From contig OZ253672.1 of the NCBI GenBank assembly GCA_965263365.1, positions 310,001 to 374,000 on the forward strand: DNA of 64,000 bases. Reading direction: 5' to 3'. The position numbers were made by a program, and so were the translations under genes. The DNA is from CANMUM01 sp965263365. GTDB taxonomy: Bacteria; Pseudomonadota; Alphaproteobacteria; Rhodobacterales; Rhodobacteraceae. The notes under the pieces were generated by a model. The model saw only the letters and a list, made by a program, of their open reading frames with translations. It did no database searches and was not told the origin of the DNA. Of this stretch, positions 33,336 through 42,704 are shown one piece after another; the first letter of the stretch is position 1; every line of letters starts with the position of its first letter.

Positions 33336-35480
33336 ATGCTGACACGGAAAAACATTGTTCTTATTTTGCTAGCACTCTTGATGGCGGTTTCGTTCGTTTT
33401 TTTGAGCGGTCAAGGTGGTGATATTGAGAGTATTAAATCACTTATTGAAAATTTTAGAATTTGGCAAAGTGAAAACAAATTCATTTTTGCCGTCGGTTTT
33501 TTTGTTGTCTATGTGATCGCTGCGGCTTTTTCACTCCCAATCGCAATACCTATGGTGCTTGCAGCTGGAGCGATATTCGGATTTTGGCAAGGACTTTTGA
33601 TCGGTTCATTTGCATCTAGCCTTGGCGCGTTGATTGCATTTTTCGGGGCTAGGTATTTCATGAAAGATAGTGTTTCGGCGCGCTTCCCAAAAATTAGTGC
33701 AACGATTAATCATGGCGTTAAAAAAGATGGCATATTATATCTCTTGTCATTACGTCTCGTGCCGCTTTTTCCATTTTTCGCAATCAATTTATTGATGGGC
33801 ATTACTTCAATGCGCGCCGGGGTTTATTATTTGACAAGTCAGCTTGGTATGTTGCCGGGGACCGCCACTTACGTATTCGCAGGAACACAATTGGGTGAAC
33901 TGAGATCATTAGGAGATATTGTTTCTCCCGGGCTATTAATTGCTTTTGCGCTGTTGGGAATTGTGCCTTGGATTGCAAAATTGATTATGAACAAAATTCA
34001 GTTGCGAAAGCGATATGCCAATTACACTAAACCCAAGTCATTTGACCGGAACCTAATCGTCATTGGCGCCGGTGCTGCGGGGCTAGTATCGTCTTATATT
34101 GGCGCGACACTTAAAGCGAAAGTGACCCTGATTGAAGCTGGAGATATGGGTGGCGATTGCTTAAATACGGGCTGCGTACCATCAAAATCACTAATCGCTT
34201 CAGGCGCGCTAGTTAAAAAAATAACTCAATCGGAAGAATACGGTGTTCAGTCTCATGTGAGTTCCGTGGATTTTTCGAAGGTAATTCGCCGAGTTCGCAA
34301 TGTAATTGAGGAAATTGCGCCTCATGACAGTGTTGAGAGATATACGGGGCTAGGTGTTGAAGTTGTTAAAGGATACGCGACACTCACTTCACCTTGGGGT
34401 GTTGATATTCGCCTAAATGACGGCGGGCAACAAAGCTTGACCGCGCGAAACATCATACTTGCAACAGGCGCCGAGCCATTTGTCCCGTCAATTGAGGGTG
34501 TTGAGAGCGTAGATTATTTGACTTCTGAAACCATTTGGAATCGATTATCTGAATTAGATGCGCCACCGAAGAAATTTGTTGTGATTGGGGGGGGCGTGAT
34601 CGGTTGTGAATTGGGCCAAGCGCTAGCGCGATTAGGCTCGAAAGTTACAATAGTAGAGGCGAACGAACGTATTTTGCCGCGCGAAGATAGAGAGATTTCG
34701 GATGCTGTTTTAGCCAGTCTCGTCGCAGACGGTGTTGAAGTTTGCGCCGGGCATAGTGCCGTCAAATTTACGCCCAATAGACTGTTCATTCAAAAAGGTG
34801 AAGATGTTTCAGAAATCGAATTCGATGAAGTGCTAATAGCCATTGGGCGTCGCCCTCGATTGAAAGGATTTGGACTTGAAGAACTTGGTATTGATACAGA
34901 TCAAAAACTTGAGCGTTCGCCTTATTTAGAAACACAGTTTCCAAACATATTTGCGGCTGGTGATTTGGCTGGGCCTTATCAGCTTACGCATGCCGCGGCT
35001 CATGAGGCATGGTTTGCGTCCGTAAATGCTCTATTTGGGAGGTTTAAGAAATTTCGTATTCACTATAAGACGATGCCTTCGGCAATTTTTACCAGTCCCG
35101 AAACTGCTCGTGTTGGCATTAATGAGCAAGAGGCGAGAGAGCAAGCCATTAAAGTTGATGTTGTTAAATTTGAATTGAAAGAACTTGATCGAGCTATTAT
35201 TGAAGGTAAAAAGGAAGGATTTATCAAAGTGCTCACACGATCGGGAAGCGATAAAATTTTAGGCGTTACAATATTGGGAGAAAACGCGAGCGCGTTTTTA
35301 CCAGAGTTTACGCTCGCCATGCAAAACAATATTGGGCTCAATAAGCTACTCAGAAATACGCATGCCTATCCGAGTTGGGGTGAGGCAAATAAATATGTCG
35401 CAGGAGAATGGAAGCGAAAACATACCAAGGCCTTTATTTTTAAGTGGTTGGAAAAATATCAAACTTGGATGCGCGGATGA
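33336..35480 (+). CDS. Fusion of a VTT/TVP38 (SNARE-associated) membrane domain with a flavin disulfide reductase
   Basis: The 714-residue protein has two parts. Residues 1-225 are a VTT/DedA-like membrane domain with about six segments and the family motif LRLVPLFPFFAINLLMG. From about 238 to the end it is a group I pyridine nucleotide-disulfide oxidoreductase. This has FAD motif IVIGAGAAGLVSSY, redox pair GGDCLNTGCVPSK, NAD motif VVIGGGVIGCELGQAL, second FAD motif NIFAAGDLAG and the dimer-interface HAYPSWGE dyad. The reductase half resembles mercuric reductase and dihydrolipoamide dehydrogenase but lacks an N-terminal metal-binding domain. It heads an operon with CDP-alcohol phosphotransferase and YnjBCD genes. 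The substrate is unknown; a thiol or disulfide step at the membrane is inferred. Confidence 0.9.
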   Translation: MLTRKNIVLILLALLMAVSFVFLSGQGGDIESIKSLIENFRIWQSENKFIFAVGFFVVYVIAAAFSLPIAIPMVLAAGAIFGFWQGLLIGSFASSLGALIAFFGARYFMKDSVSARFPKISATINHGVKKDGILYLLSLRLVPLFPFFAINLLMGITSMRAGVYYLTSQLGMLPGTATYVFAGTQLGELRSLGDIVSPGLLIAFALLGIVPWIAKLIMNKIQLRKRYANYTKPKSFDRNLIVIGAGAAGLVSSYIGATLKAKVTLIEAGDMGGDCLNTGCVPSKSLIASGALVKKITQSEEYGVQSHVSSVDFSKVIRRVRNVIEEIAPHDSVERYTGLGVEVVKGYATLTSPWGVDIRLNDGGQQSLTARNIILATGAEPFVPSIEGVESVDYLTSETIWNRLSELDAPPKKFVVIGGGVIGCELGQALARLGSKVTIVEANERILPREDREISDAVLASLVADGVEVCAGHSAVKFTPNRLFIQKGEDVSEIEFDEVLIAIGRRPRLKGFGLEELGIDTDQKLERSPYLETQFPNIFAAGDLAGPYQLTHAAAHEAWFASVNALFGRFKKFRIHYKTMPSAIFTSPETARVGINEQEAREQAIKVDVVKFELKELDRAIIEGKKEGFIKVLTRSGSDKILGVTILGENASAFLPEFTLAMQNNIGLNKLLRNTHAYPSWGEANKYVAGEWKRKHTKAFIFKWLEKYQTWMRG

Positions 35481-36088
35481 TAGATCATTTAATTCTTCCG
35501 ATACAACATCGCGTTTTAAATCCACTTGCAAAGCGCATTGCTAAAACTGAAGTGACTGCAAATGAGGTCACGATTGCTGGATTTGGTGTCGGTGTTCTGG
35601 CTTTTTTAGCAATTTGTTTTGAAGCTTATATACTGGGGTTGGTTTTGATTTTGGTTAATCGGCTTGCTGATGGGCTTGATGGCATAATTGCGCGAGAGAA
35701 AGGCACGACTGAACTCGGTGCGTATTTAGATATTGTGCTCGATTTTATTTTTTATGCGAGTATTCCGCTTGCATTTGCCATTGCCGAGCCGAGGGCAAAT
35801 GCATTAAGTGCTGCGTTTTTACTTTTTACTTTTATCGGCACGGCCAGCGCGTTTTTATCATTTTCGATTTTTGCGGCAAAGGACCAGTCTTTATCTACAA
35901 AATATCCGCGAAAAGGAATTTACTATCTTGGGGGTCTAACAGAAGGCTTTGAAACGATTTTTGCCTTTGTGTTAATGTGCTTATTCCCAACTTATTTTGC
36001 TATAATAGCATGTATTTTTGCACTTGCTTGTGTGGTGACGACATCAACGCGCATTCATTATGCGTATTTACAACTTGGAGAAAAATGA
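35477..36088 (+). CDS. CDP-alcohol phosphatidyltransferase family protein (YnjF-like)
   Basis: This integral membrane enzyme family joins a CDP-linked lipid or alcohol to a second alcohol. The 203-residue product has the signature DGLDGIIAREKGTTELGAYL followed by DIVLD, with all conserved Asp residues of the DGxxAR...GxxxDxxxD motif, and about five membrane spans. The frame opens at 35444, but the ATG at 35477 sits in an ATGA overlap with the preceding stop and is preferred. The substrate pair is unknown. Gene order recalls E. coli ynjF near ynjBCD, but here the gene precedes the transporter. Confidence 0.87.
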   Translation: MIDHLILPIQHRVLNPLAKRIAKTEVTANEVTIAGFGVGVLAFLAICFEAYILGLVLILVNRLADGLDGIIAREKGTTELGAYLDIVLDFIFYASIPLAFAIAEPRANALSAAFLLFTFIGTASAFLSFSIFAAKDQSLSTKYPRKGIYYLGGLTEGFETIFAFVLMCLFPTYFAIIACIFALACVVTTSTRIHYAYLQLGEK

Positions 36089-37278
36089 GAATGAAATTTT
36101 TATCAATGGCCGCTATATTATTGTCCACTTCGACGACAATGTCTGGAGAATGGACACAGACGCTTGAAACTGCAAAAGGGCAAACGGTTTATTTTAATGC
36201 TTGGGGCGGAGATCCGCGAACCAATGACTTTATTGAATGGTTAAATGAAGAGACACAAACACGCTATGAAATTGACATTCAGCATGTCAAACTTTCAGAC
36301 ACAGCTGAAGCGGTTAATCGTGTGATTTCTGAAAAAGCGAGCGGCAATCTTGATGAAGGCAGTGTCGATATGATTTGGATCAATGGACCAAATTTTCTAT
36401 CGATGAAAGAAAAAGAGTTGCTGCATGGCCCATTTGTAAATGAATTGCCCAATGCAAAATACCTTGATTTATCGGAGGACTCACCGGCTACCGTCGATTT
36501 TGCAACCCCTGTTGATGGGATGGAGGCACCGTGGCGTTTGGCAAAATTGACTTTCTTGATTGATGAGGAGCGTGACACCCAGCTTCCCCAAGAGCTCAAA
36601 GAATGGACGACATGGGCTGCAGAGAACCCAGGAAAACTTACACATCCGATCGTTTCTGATTTCATGGGAGCCACATTTTTAAAGCAAGCGTTAATAGAGC
36701 TTGTTGACGATTCTAATATTCTTCTGGAACCCGCTACTGATGAAAATTTTGAAGAGGTCACAGCGCCACTATGGGATTGGTATCAAGATCTTCGTCCAAA
36801 TTTATGGCGGGAAGGTACGGTTTTCCCTGCGAACTTGTCGCAACAGCTTCAACTTTTCAATGATGGCGAAGTTGATGTGGCTCTCCTTTTTGATCCGGCG
36901 GCCGCACTGGGTGGTATTGAAGATGGAAGCTTGCCGCCTCAAACAACTTTCCACGTCCCTGAGCAAGGTACGATTGGCAATATAAGCTTTGTCGGCATTC
37001 CTTTTAATGCGGCTAATCAGGAGGCTGCACTGGTCGTTGCGAATTTTATGCTCGAACCTGAAGTTCAAGCGCGGATGCAAAATGTTGAAGTATTAGGTGC
37101 TTTCTCGGTGCTTGATCTCACGAAACTGGATGAAGAAGATAAAGCGCGATTTGATGCGCTTCCCGGTTCAGATGTTCTACCTAGTTTAGATGAGCTTGGC
37201 CCTACCTTGTTGGAGCCACATGCTTCTTGGATGACAAAAATTGCGGAACGCTGGACGCAACTTACGTCGGGTCAATGA
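36085..37278 (+). CDS. ynjB: ABC transporter substrate-binding protein, YnjB family
   Basis: This is a periplasmic binding protein of an importer whose physiological solute is not established. It starts with a signal peptide (MKFLSMAAILLSTSTTMSGE). The 390-odd-residue body contains the YnjB landmarks VYFNAWGGDPRTNDFIEWL, DMIWINGPNFLSMKE and VPEQGTIGNISFVGIPF. A longer frame from 35977 overlaps the previous gene. The start at 36085 forms an ATGA overlap (36091 is an in-frame alternative). It is followed by its permease and ATPase genes in the same operon. Confidence 0.88.
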   Translation: MRMKFLSMAAILLSTSTTMSGEWTQTLETAKGQTVYFNAWGGDPRTNDFIEWLNEETQTRYEIDIQHVKLSDTAEAVNRVISEKASGNLDEGSVDMIWINGPNFLSMKEKELLHGPFVNELPNAKYLDLSEDSPATVDFATPVDGMEAPWRLAKLTFLIDEERDTQLPQELKEWTTWAAENPGKLTHPIVSDFMGATFLKQALIELVDDSNILLEPATDENFEEVTAPLWDWYQDLRPNLWREGTVFPANLSQQLQLFNDGEVDVALLFDPAAALGGIEDGSLPPQTTFHVPEQGTIGNISFVGIPFNAANQEAALVVANFMLEPEVQARMQNVEVLGAFSVLDLTKLDEEDKARFDALPGSDVLPSLDELGPTLLEPHASWMTKIAERWTQLTSGQ

Positions 37279-38963
37279 ACTCATTTCGACCGTTTTTTGC
37301 GAGCACAGCAATACTAAGTGCTGTGCTCGCACCTGTTCTAATAGGAACAGGGCTAACTCTGTTATCATCATTTGGCTATTTCCCTTCGATTGGTGCTTAT
37401 CGTATTGACCTTGCGAGATGGAGCTGGATATTTGAACAGCCGGGGATCTATCATTCGATATTGATCTCAATTTCTTCAGCGTTTTTGTCTGTATTTTTTG
37501 CGTTGGCAATAGCCTTAGTTGCGAGTTATTTTTATTTCGACAAGGGGCGAAGTTTATGGCGTTGGAGTTCAATTTTAGCGCTCATTGGAACTCCTTATCT
37601 AGCCGTTGCCGTCGGGTTAGGGTTTATGCTTGCGCCTTCGGGTTGGGCCGCAAGGATCGTCGCCTCTCTGATTGGCCTTGAATCGCCGCTTGATTTTACG
37701 ACTGTAAATGATCCATGGGCAATGGCCTTAACTCTTGGGTTGCTCATAAAGGAGCTACCATTTTTGGTTCTTGTTACAGTGGGAGCTGCATCGGGCGTGT
37801 TGGTAAAAGAGAGTATTAGAACTGGAAATACGCTTGGCTATGCACCGGTTGAAACTTGGATTAAAGTGATTTTACCGCAATTATACAGGCGGATACGAAT
37901 GCCGATTTTTTTTGCATATATTTACGCCTTGTCAAATGTCGAAATGGCTCAACTTCTGGGGCCAAGTAACCCGCCAACTTTGGCAGTATATGCCGCGCGC
38001 TTGTTTAGATCACCAGACATAGAAATGATAATGCCCGCTTGTGGTATCGCGATATTAATCGCGGTGATTGCATTTTTAACCTATCTGATTTGGCGTCTCG
38101 TTGAGAATATGATCGGGACAATTTATGTTTCGATTATCTCATTTGGTCAACGCAATCAAATTCCGAAAATCACAGCACTCCTTGCGCACCATATTCTCAA
38201 TTTTGTGGTGATATTTGGTGTTGTTTGTTTGTTTTTGAATTTGATTTGGGCTGTCTCTTGGCGTTGGCCATTTCCGAGCATATTTCCGCAAAGTTTTTCA
38301 TTGCGTCTTTGGGAGCGTGTCGGAACTTCGCTAATTGAAATTACATTTCATACACTTTCTATTGCACTGATCACCGCTGTGCTTTCGATTTTGGTTTCTA
38401 TTATTTGGTTTGAGACAGCGTCAAAGAGTCGGCTTAGTCGCTTTGAGTCTTTGTTATTTCTGCCACTATTATTTCCACAAATTGTATTTTTGTTCGGGTT
38501 GGATCAGATTTTATATTTATCGGGTTTCAAAATTGATTTTTTGAGAGTGGTTTGCGCTCATTTTGTTTTGACTTTTCCCTATATCATTTTCATTCTCAGC
38601 GCTCCTTGGAAAGAATTTGACCCTCGGATTGAGTATGCGGGTTTAATGTTAGGACGCTCGCCAATTGAGGTTTTGGTATTTGTGAAAATCCCGATGCTTT
38701 TGGCGCCAATTCTCATCGCCTTTGCGGTCGGTGTTGCGATTTCGGTTTCGCTTTATTTGCCGACACTTTTCGCTGGCCGCGGGCGCATTGATACATTGAC
38801 AACTGAAACGCTGACACTAGCGTCAGGTTCAGACCGGAGGCTGACATCTATCTTTGCGATTTTGCAGACGACTATTCCTTTAGCTGCATTGATATTTTCA
38901 ACTTATTTGCCACGCGTTATATTTCGAAATCGTAGCGGGGTGTTGCAGGAGAAGACAAAATGA
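37275..38963 (+). CDS. ynjC: ABC transporter permease, YnjC family (two fused halves)
   Basis: A membrane protein of 562 residues with two tandem permease units of about six segments each. It carries EAA-like loops around GNTLGYAPVETWIKVILPQL in the first half and GLMLGRSPIEVLVFVKIPML in the second, the sites that contact the ATPase. Fused two-unit permeases are typical of YnjC. ATG at 37275 makes an ATGA overlap with ynjB, and the stop does the same with ynjD. The frame opening at 37227 is too early. Confidence 0.88.
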   Translation: MNSFRPFFASTAILSAVLAPVLIGTGLTLLSSFGYFPSIGAYRIDLARWSWIFEQPGIYHSILISISSAFLSVFFALAIALVASYFYFDKGRSLWRWSSILALIGTPYLAVAVGLGFMLAPSGWAARIVASLIGLESPLDFTTVNDPWAMALTLGLLIKELPFLVLVTVGAASGVLVKESIRTGNTLGYAPVETWIKVILPQLYRRIRMPIFFAYIYALSNVEMAQLLGPSNPPTLAVYAARLFRSPDIEMIMPACGIAILIAVIAFLTYLIWRLVENMIGTIYVSIISFGQRNQIPKITALLAHHILNFVVIFGVVCLFLNLIWAVSWRWPFPSIFPQSFSLRLWERVGTSLIEITFHTLSIALITAVLSILVSIIWFETASKSRLSRFESLLFLPLLFPQIVFLFGLDQILYLSGFKIDFLRVVCAHFVLTFPYIIFILSAPWKEFDPRIEYAGLMLGRSPIEVLVFVKIPMLLAPILIAFAVGVAISVSLYLPTLFAGRGRIDTLTTETLTLASGSDRRLTSIFAILQTTIPLAALIFSTYLPRVIFRNRSGVLQEKTK

Positions 38964-39592
38964 TAGCCATCAAGAATTTTTCAATTATGCGCGATCAGGT
39001 TTTACTATTTGAGCCGGTAAACATCGAGATTGGTACTGGCGAAATTTTAACTTTAATGGGGCCATCGGGAATTGGAAAATCGACCTTTGTTGATGCGCTT
39101 TCGGGTATTTTGGATCCTGTTTTTTCATTTGCAGGTTCCTTTGAAATCGATGGAAAGGACAAGCTTTCAATTGCACCGCATAAACGTAGAATTGGTGTGC
39201 TATTCCAAGCTGACTATCTCTTTCCTCATTTGAATGTTGAACAGAATTTATTGTTTGGACTTAAGTCAAAGCTGCGCGATCGAATGGACCGTAAAGCTGT
39301 GGTTGCACAACGTCTCGAAAGCGTGGGTTTGGCCGGATATGCACAAAGAGATCCCAGTACATTATCGGGGGGACAGCGCGCGCGGGTTTCGCTGTTAAGA
39401 ACGCTTTTGTCAGAGCCTGACTTTTTAATTTTTGATGAGCCGTTCTCAAAACTAGATCTCCATACCAAAGATAGCGTTCGAGATACGGTGTATAATTTAA
39501 TTCGCCAGCAAAAGATCCCGACATTGGTTGTCACGCATGATAAAGAAGATGCGCGTGGTCGTATTGTCGAACTAGCGGCGCCGAAAGGGTAA
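38960..39592 (+). CDS. ynjD: ABC transporter ATP-binding protein, YnjD family
   Basis: This is the cytoplasmic ATPase that powers the YnjBC importer. The 210-residue protein has Walker A GPSGIGKST (34-42), a Q-loop in IGVLFQADYLFPHL, the ABC signature LSGGQRARVSLLRTLL, Walker B FLIFDEPFSKLD and the switch His in LVVTHDKEDA. The C-terminal regulatory domain is absent, consistent with the short YnjD length. It is the last gene of the five-gene operon and overlaps the convergent hydroxylase gene by about 20 bases. Confidence 0.9.
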   Translation: MIAIKNFSIMRDQVLLFEPVNIEIGTGEILTLMGPSGIGKSTFVDALSGILDPVFSFAGSFEIDGKDKLSIAPHKRRIGVLFQADYLFPHLNVEQNLLFGLKSKLRDRMDRKAVVAQRLESVGLAGYAQRDPSTLSGGQRARVSLLRTLLSEPDFLIFDEPFSKLDLHTKDSVRDTVYNLIRQQKIPTLVVTHDKEDARGRIVELAAPKG

Positions 39593-40360
39593 GACGAGCA
39601 TTTTTAAAAGTGTTGTTTTTTGTGCATCTTGGTGTGAGGGGAGTCCGAGGGTCATATTTTCGTGCCCAGCTTCCGGCTGGTCTCTATATGTTCCAAAAAT
39701 GCGATCCCAAATGGCGAGATTGAAGCCAAAATTACTATGTGTTTCCTTTGGAATAACTGAATGGTGAACGCGGTGCATATCTGGCGTGACAATGAGTTTG
39801 CGCAAAATACGGTCAACTGGTTCGGGTAGTCTCACGTTTGCATGATTAAACATTGCGCTCGCGTTTAGTAAAACTTCAAAGGCAAGAATAGACCAAAACG
39901 GAGCCCCCAAAACAAGGACAGCCAGAGATTTAATGAGCATTGAAAAGACGATCTCAACGGGATGAAAACGGATTCCAGATGTAACATCGAGTTCCTGATC
40001 AATATGGTGAATTTTATGAAAGCGCCAAAAAAATGGAATACGGTGAAATAAAACATGCTGCCAATATATGAGCATATCAAAAACGATCAATACCATCGGA
40101 AAGCTGATCATATAGGGTGTATTTGCTAGATTGAATAATCCGATGTTTTGCTTGCTTGCCCAAATTGCCACAGCGCCTGCCGTTAATGGGCCCATAAAAC
40201 GGACAAGAAGAGTGCCGAGAAGCGTAATGCCTAAGTTACGTGGCCATCTGATAAGGCGTCCCACTTTTTGATTACGTTTCGGCCAAGAATATTCGAGCAA
40301 AGCCATTGTGAATAACACGATTATGAAAATCCCCAGCCGGACCTGCGTGTCGCTGAACAT
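39572..40360 (-). CDS. Sterol desaturase / fatty acid hydroxylase family protein
   Basis: A membrane di-iron enzyme candidate. The histidine clusters of the family are visible: HVLFHR, FHKIHHID, HNHANVRL-like and HRVHHSVIPKETHSN, set among about five membrane segments. The frame opens at 40411, but ATG 40360 has GAGG at good spacing and gives 262 residues, near the family norm. Substrates range from sterols to carotenoids and lipids and cannot be predicted here. It is convergent with ynjD, with overlapping ends and no visible terminator. Confidence 0.87.
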   Translation of the reverse strand: MFSDTQVRLGIFIIVLFTMALLEYSWPKRNQKVGRLIRWPRNLGITLLGTLLVRFMGPLTAGAVAIWASKQNIGLFNLANTPYMISFPMVLIVFDMLIYWQHVLFHRIPFFWRFHKIHHIDQELDVTSGIRFHPVEIVFSMLIKSLAVLVLGAPFWSILAFEVLLNASAMFNHANVRLPEPVDRILRKLIVTPDMHRVHHSVIPKETHSNFGFNLAIWDRIFGTYRDQPEAGHENMTLGLPSHQDAQKTTLLKMLVLPFRRR

Positions 40361-40469
40361 ATAAACCTCGATTTCAATTAACGAATATCCAAAAATGGAC
40401 GCATTGCACACTATTTAGGCACATAGTTTGATTTGTAAAGTGAAATAAAGCATTAGTTTTGAGTGGTTG

Positions 40470-42053
40470 CTATTTCAATTTTTCTAAAAGTCCCTGCGTT
40501 GACGCATCAAGGTCCTTTGGCATATCACCGTCAAATGCAGAGCCTAATGAAAGCGCAAGCTCTTTGCCAAGCTCCACACCCCATTGATCGAAACTGTTTA
40601 AGCCCCAAATCGCTCCCTCTACAAAAACACGGTGCTCATAAAGTGCAATAATTTGACCAAGTATAGATGGAGTGAGTTTTGGATATATTATGGTTAACGA
40701 AGGACGGTTACCCTCGAATACGCGGTGACGGGCTTGACGTTCGGCCTCTTCTCCCTTGAAGCCTTTAGCCTGAGTGATTGCGAGCGCTTCGTCAAATGAG
40801 CGGCCAATTAATAGTGCTCGAGATTGAGCTATGCAATTTGCTTTCAGCAATTTGTGATGATGCGCGAGGCTCTCTTCATGCCCTGACTGACCAATCAGAA
40901 ATTCGCAAGGAATCACATCGCTACCTTGATGAATGAGTTGATAGAACGCATGCTGCCCGTTTGTGCCCGGCTCTCCCCAGACGATTGGCCCCGTTGCTTC
41001 TAATTTGCTTCCGTCTTGCGATACGGATTTTCCATTTGATTCCATATCTAACTGTTGCAGATAAGCAGGTAGGCGTGCCAATCTATCTTCGTAGGGTAAA
41101 ATCGCACGTGTCGCGTAACCACAAATATTTCGGTGCCAAATTCCGACAAGTGCAAGCATTAGGGGTGCGTTTTTAGCGCCGTTTTGTTTTTGAAAATGTG
41201 TGTCGATCTTGTGAGCGCCCGAAAGAAAATCCTGAAAATTTTGATGTCCGATTGCAAGCATAATTGACAGTCCAATTGGTCCCCAAAGCGAGTATCGGCC
41301 TCCCACCCAATCTTCGAACCCAAAAACGCGCTCGGAATCTATACCGAAAGCGGCTGTTTTTTCATCTGCTGTTGAAATGGCTGCAAGATGTTGATTAGGA
41401 TCAGGTATTTTGTTTAACCAAATTTTTGCCGTTTGAGCATTTGTCATCGTCTCAATGGTTGTAAAAGTTTTGGAAGCGATGAGCACTAAAGTTGTCTGCG
41501 GATCAAGTCTTTGGAGTGTATCGTGAATGTCCGCTCCATCAATATTGGAAATAAAGTGTATGTTGGGGCCATCGTGAAAAGGAGCGAGAGCGCGCACTGC
41601 CATGACTGGACCCAGATCCGAACCGCCAATACCAATATTGACAACATCAGTAAATTTTTGACCCGTTGAAGACGTGATTGTTCCAGAGCGAACTTCATCA
41701 GAAAATTGAGACATTTTATCAAGGACTTTGTGCACGTTCGGAATAATATCTTCACCGTCAACAAAGACTTGCGAATGGCGCGGACAGCGAAGGGCTGTAT
41801 GCAAAACCGCTCGTTCCTCTGTCGTATTGATTTTTCCACCTTTAAACATTGAATCTCTAATATCGAAAACATTGCGCTCTTGAGCCAATTCAATGAGTAA
41901 ATCACGGCCTTCATGGTCGATACTCGTCTTTGAATAGTCAATGAAAATATCTCCTGCCGAAACAGAAAAATCGCGAAACCGGTCGTCTTTCATTAAGGAA
42001 GTGATTTCACGATTTTTTACGGTTTTGTAATGTTTTATCAGAGCTTCAAACAT
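40470..42053 (-). CDS. pgi: Glucose-6-phosphate isomerase
   Basis: Pgi interconverts glucose 6-phosphate and fructose 6-phosphate. The 527-residue product shows the family signatures VNIGIGGSDLGPVMA, SKTFTTIETMTNA, GGRYSLWGPIGLS and the C-terminal SFDQWGVELGKELA with catalytic His and Lys. It lies 14 bases after eda as the last gene of zwf-pgl-edd-eda-pgi. Its presence in an Entner-Doudoroff operon suggests recycling of fructose 6-phosphate into glucose 6-phosphate (cyclic flow), since no phosphofructokinase is seen here. Confidence 0.97.
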   Translation of the reverse strand: MFEALIKHYKTVKNREITSLMKDDRFRDFSVSAGDIFIDYSKTSIDHEGRDLLIELAQERNVFDIRDSMFKGGKINTTEERAVLHTALRCPRHSQVFVDGEDIIPNVHKVLDKMSQFSDEVRSGTITSSTGQKFTDVVNIGIGGSDLGPVMAVRALAPFHDGPNIHFISNIDGADIHDTLQRLDPQTTLVLIASKTFTTIETMTNAQTAKIWLNKIPDPNQHLAAISTADEKTAAFGIDSERVFGFEDWVGGRYSLWGPIGLSIMLAIGHQNFQDFLSGAHKIDTHFQKQNGAKNAPLMLALVGIWHRNICGYATRAILPYEDRLARLPAYLQQLDMESNGKSVSQDGSKLEATGPIVWGEPGTNGQHAFYQLIHQGSDVIPCEFLIGQSGHEESLAHHHKLLKANCIAQSRALLIGRSFDEALAITQAKGFKGEEAERQARHRVFEGNRPSLTIIYPKLTPSILGQIIALYEHRVFVEGAIWGLNSFDQWGVELGKELALSLGSAFDGDMPKDLDASTQGLLEKLK

Positions 42054-42067
42054 GCAAATATTCTCAT

Positions 42068-42703
42068 TTATAAACGTGTTGCGTTCACGGCGCGCTTAGT
42101 GATTTCTTTCCAATTTGATGAGTTTACGAACTCAGAATGAGCAACCCAAGAGCCTCCCACACAAACAACATTTGGCAGGGAAAGATATTCGTGTGCGTTT
42201 TCTGGGCTTACGCCGCCGGTTGGACAAAAACGTGCTGAGGCGAGGGGGCTTGAGAATGATTTTAGCATCGAAGCGCCACCGGCTTGCGCCGCTGGAAAAA
42301 ACTTGAGCATGTCATAACCTTTTTCAAGTAAAACCATGACTTCACTTGGTGTGATTGCGCCAGGAAGCATCGGTAGTTTTTCTTCAAGCGCCGTCTCTAA
42401 GACAGCATCTGTTGCGCCTGGAGATACGCCAAATTGCGCGCCGGCTGCCTTTGCATCGCGCACTTGTTGAGGTGAAAGCAAAGTGCCCGCACCAATGATT
42501 GCACCATCTTGTTTTGCCATTTCAGAAATGACGTTAAGTGCATTTTCGGTACGAAGGGTGACTTCTAATACGCGCAGCCCACCTTCGATAAGTGCACTCG
42601 CGAGGGGCGCAGCATGGAGGGTTTCTTCTACGATGAGAACGGGAATAACCGGGGCAAGTGCGCAAATATCATAGGCAGCCTTTGAGCTTTCTTGTGGTGT
42701 CAT
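42068..42703 (-). CDS. eda: 2-keto-3-deoxy-6-phosphogluconate aldolase
   Basis: Eda cleaves KDPG to pyruvate and glyceraldehyde 3-phosphate, the last unique Entner-Doudoroff step. The 211-residue class I aldolase has the catalytic Glu in LRVLEVTLRTENAL and the Schiff-base Lys in MLKFFPAAQAGG, followed by FCPTGGVSPENA. The frame opens at 42736, but ATG 42703 with AAGGAG just upstream (inside the end of edd) is the right start. It is co-transcribed with edd and pgi. Confidence 0.96.
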   Translation of the reverse strand: MTPQESSKAAYDICALAPVIPVLIVEETLHAAPLASALIEGGLRVLEVTLRTENALNVISEMAKQDGAIIGAGTLLSPQQVRDAKAAGAQFGVSPGATDAVLETALEEKLPMLPGAITPSEVMVLLEKGYDMLKFFPAAQAGGASMLKSFSSPLASARFCPTGGVSPENAHEYLSLPNVVCVGGSWVAHSEFVNSSNWKEITKRAVNATRL

Positions 42704-42704
42704 T

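Noticed and set aside
33336..35480. Reductase half called as mercuric reductase (merA)
   Set aside because: No N-terminal HMA domain, no C-terminal vicinal cysteine pair visible, and no mer genes nearby; only the flavin disulfide reductase family can be supported.
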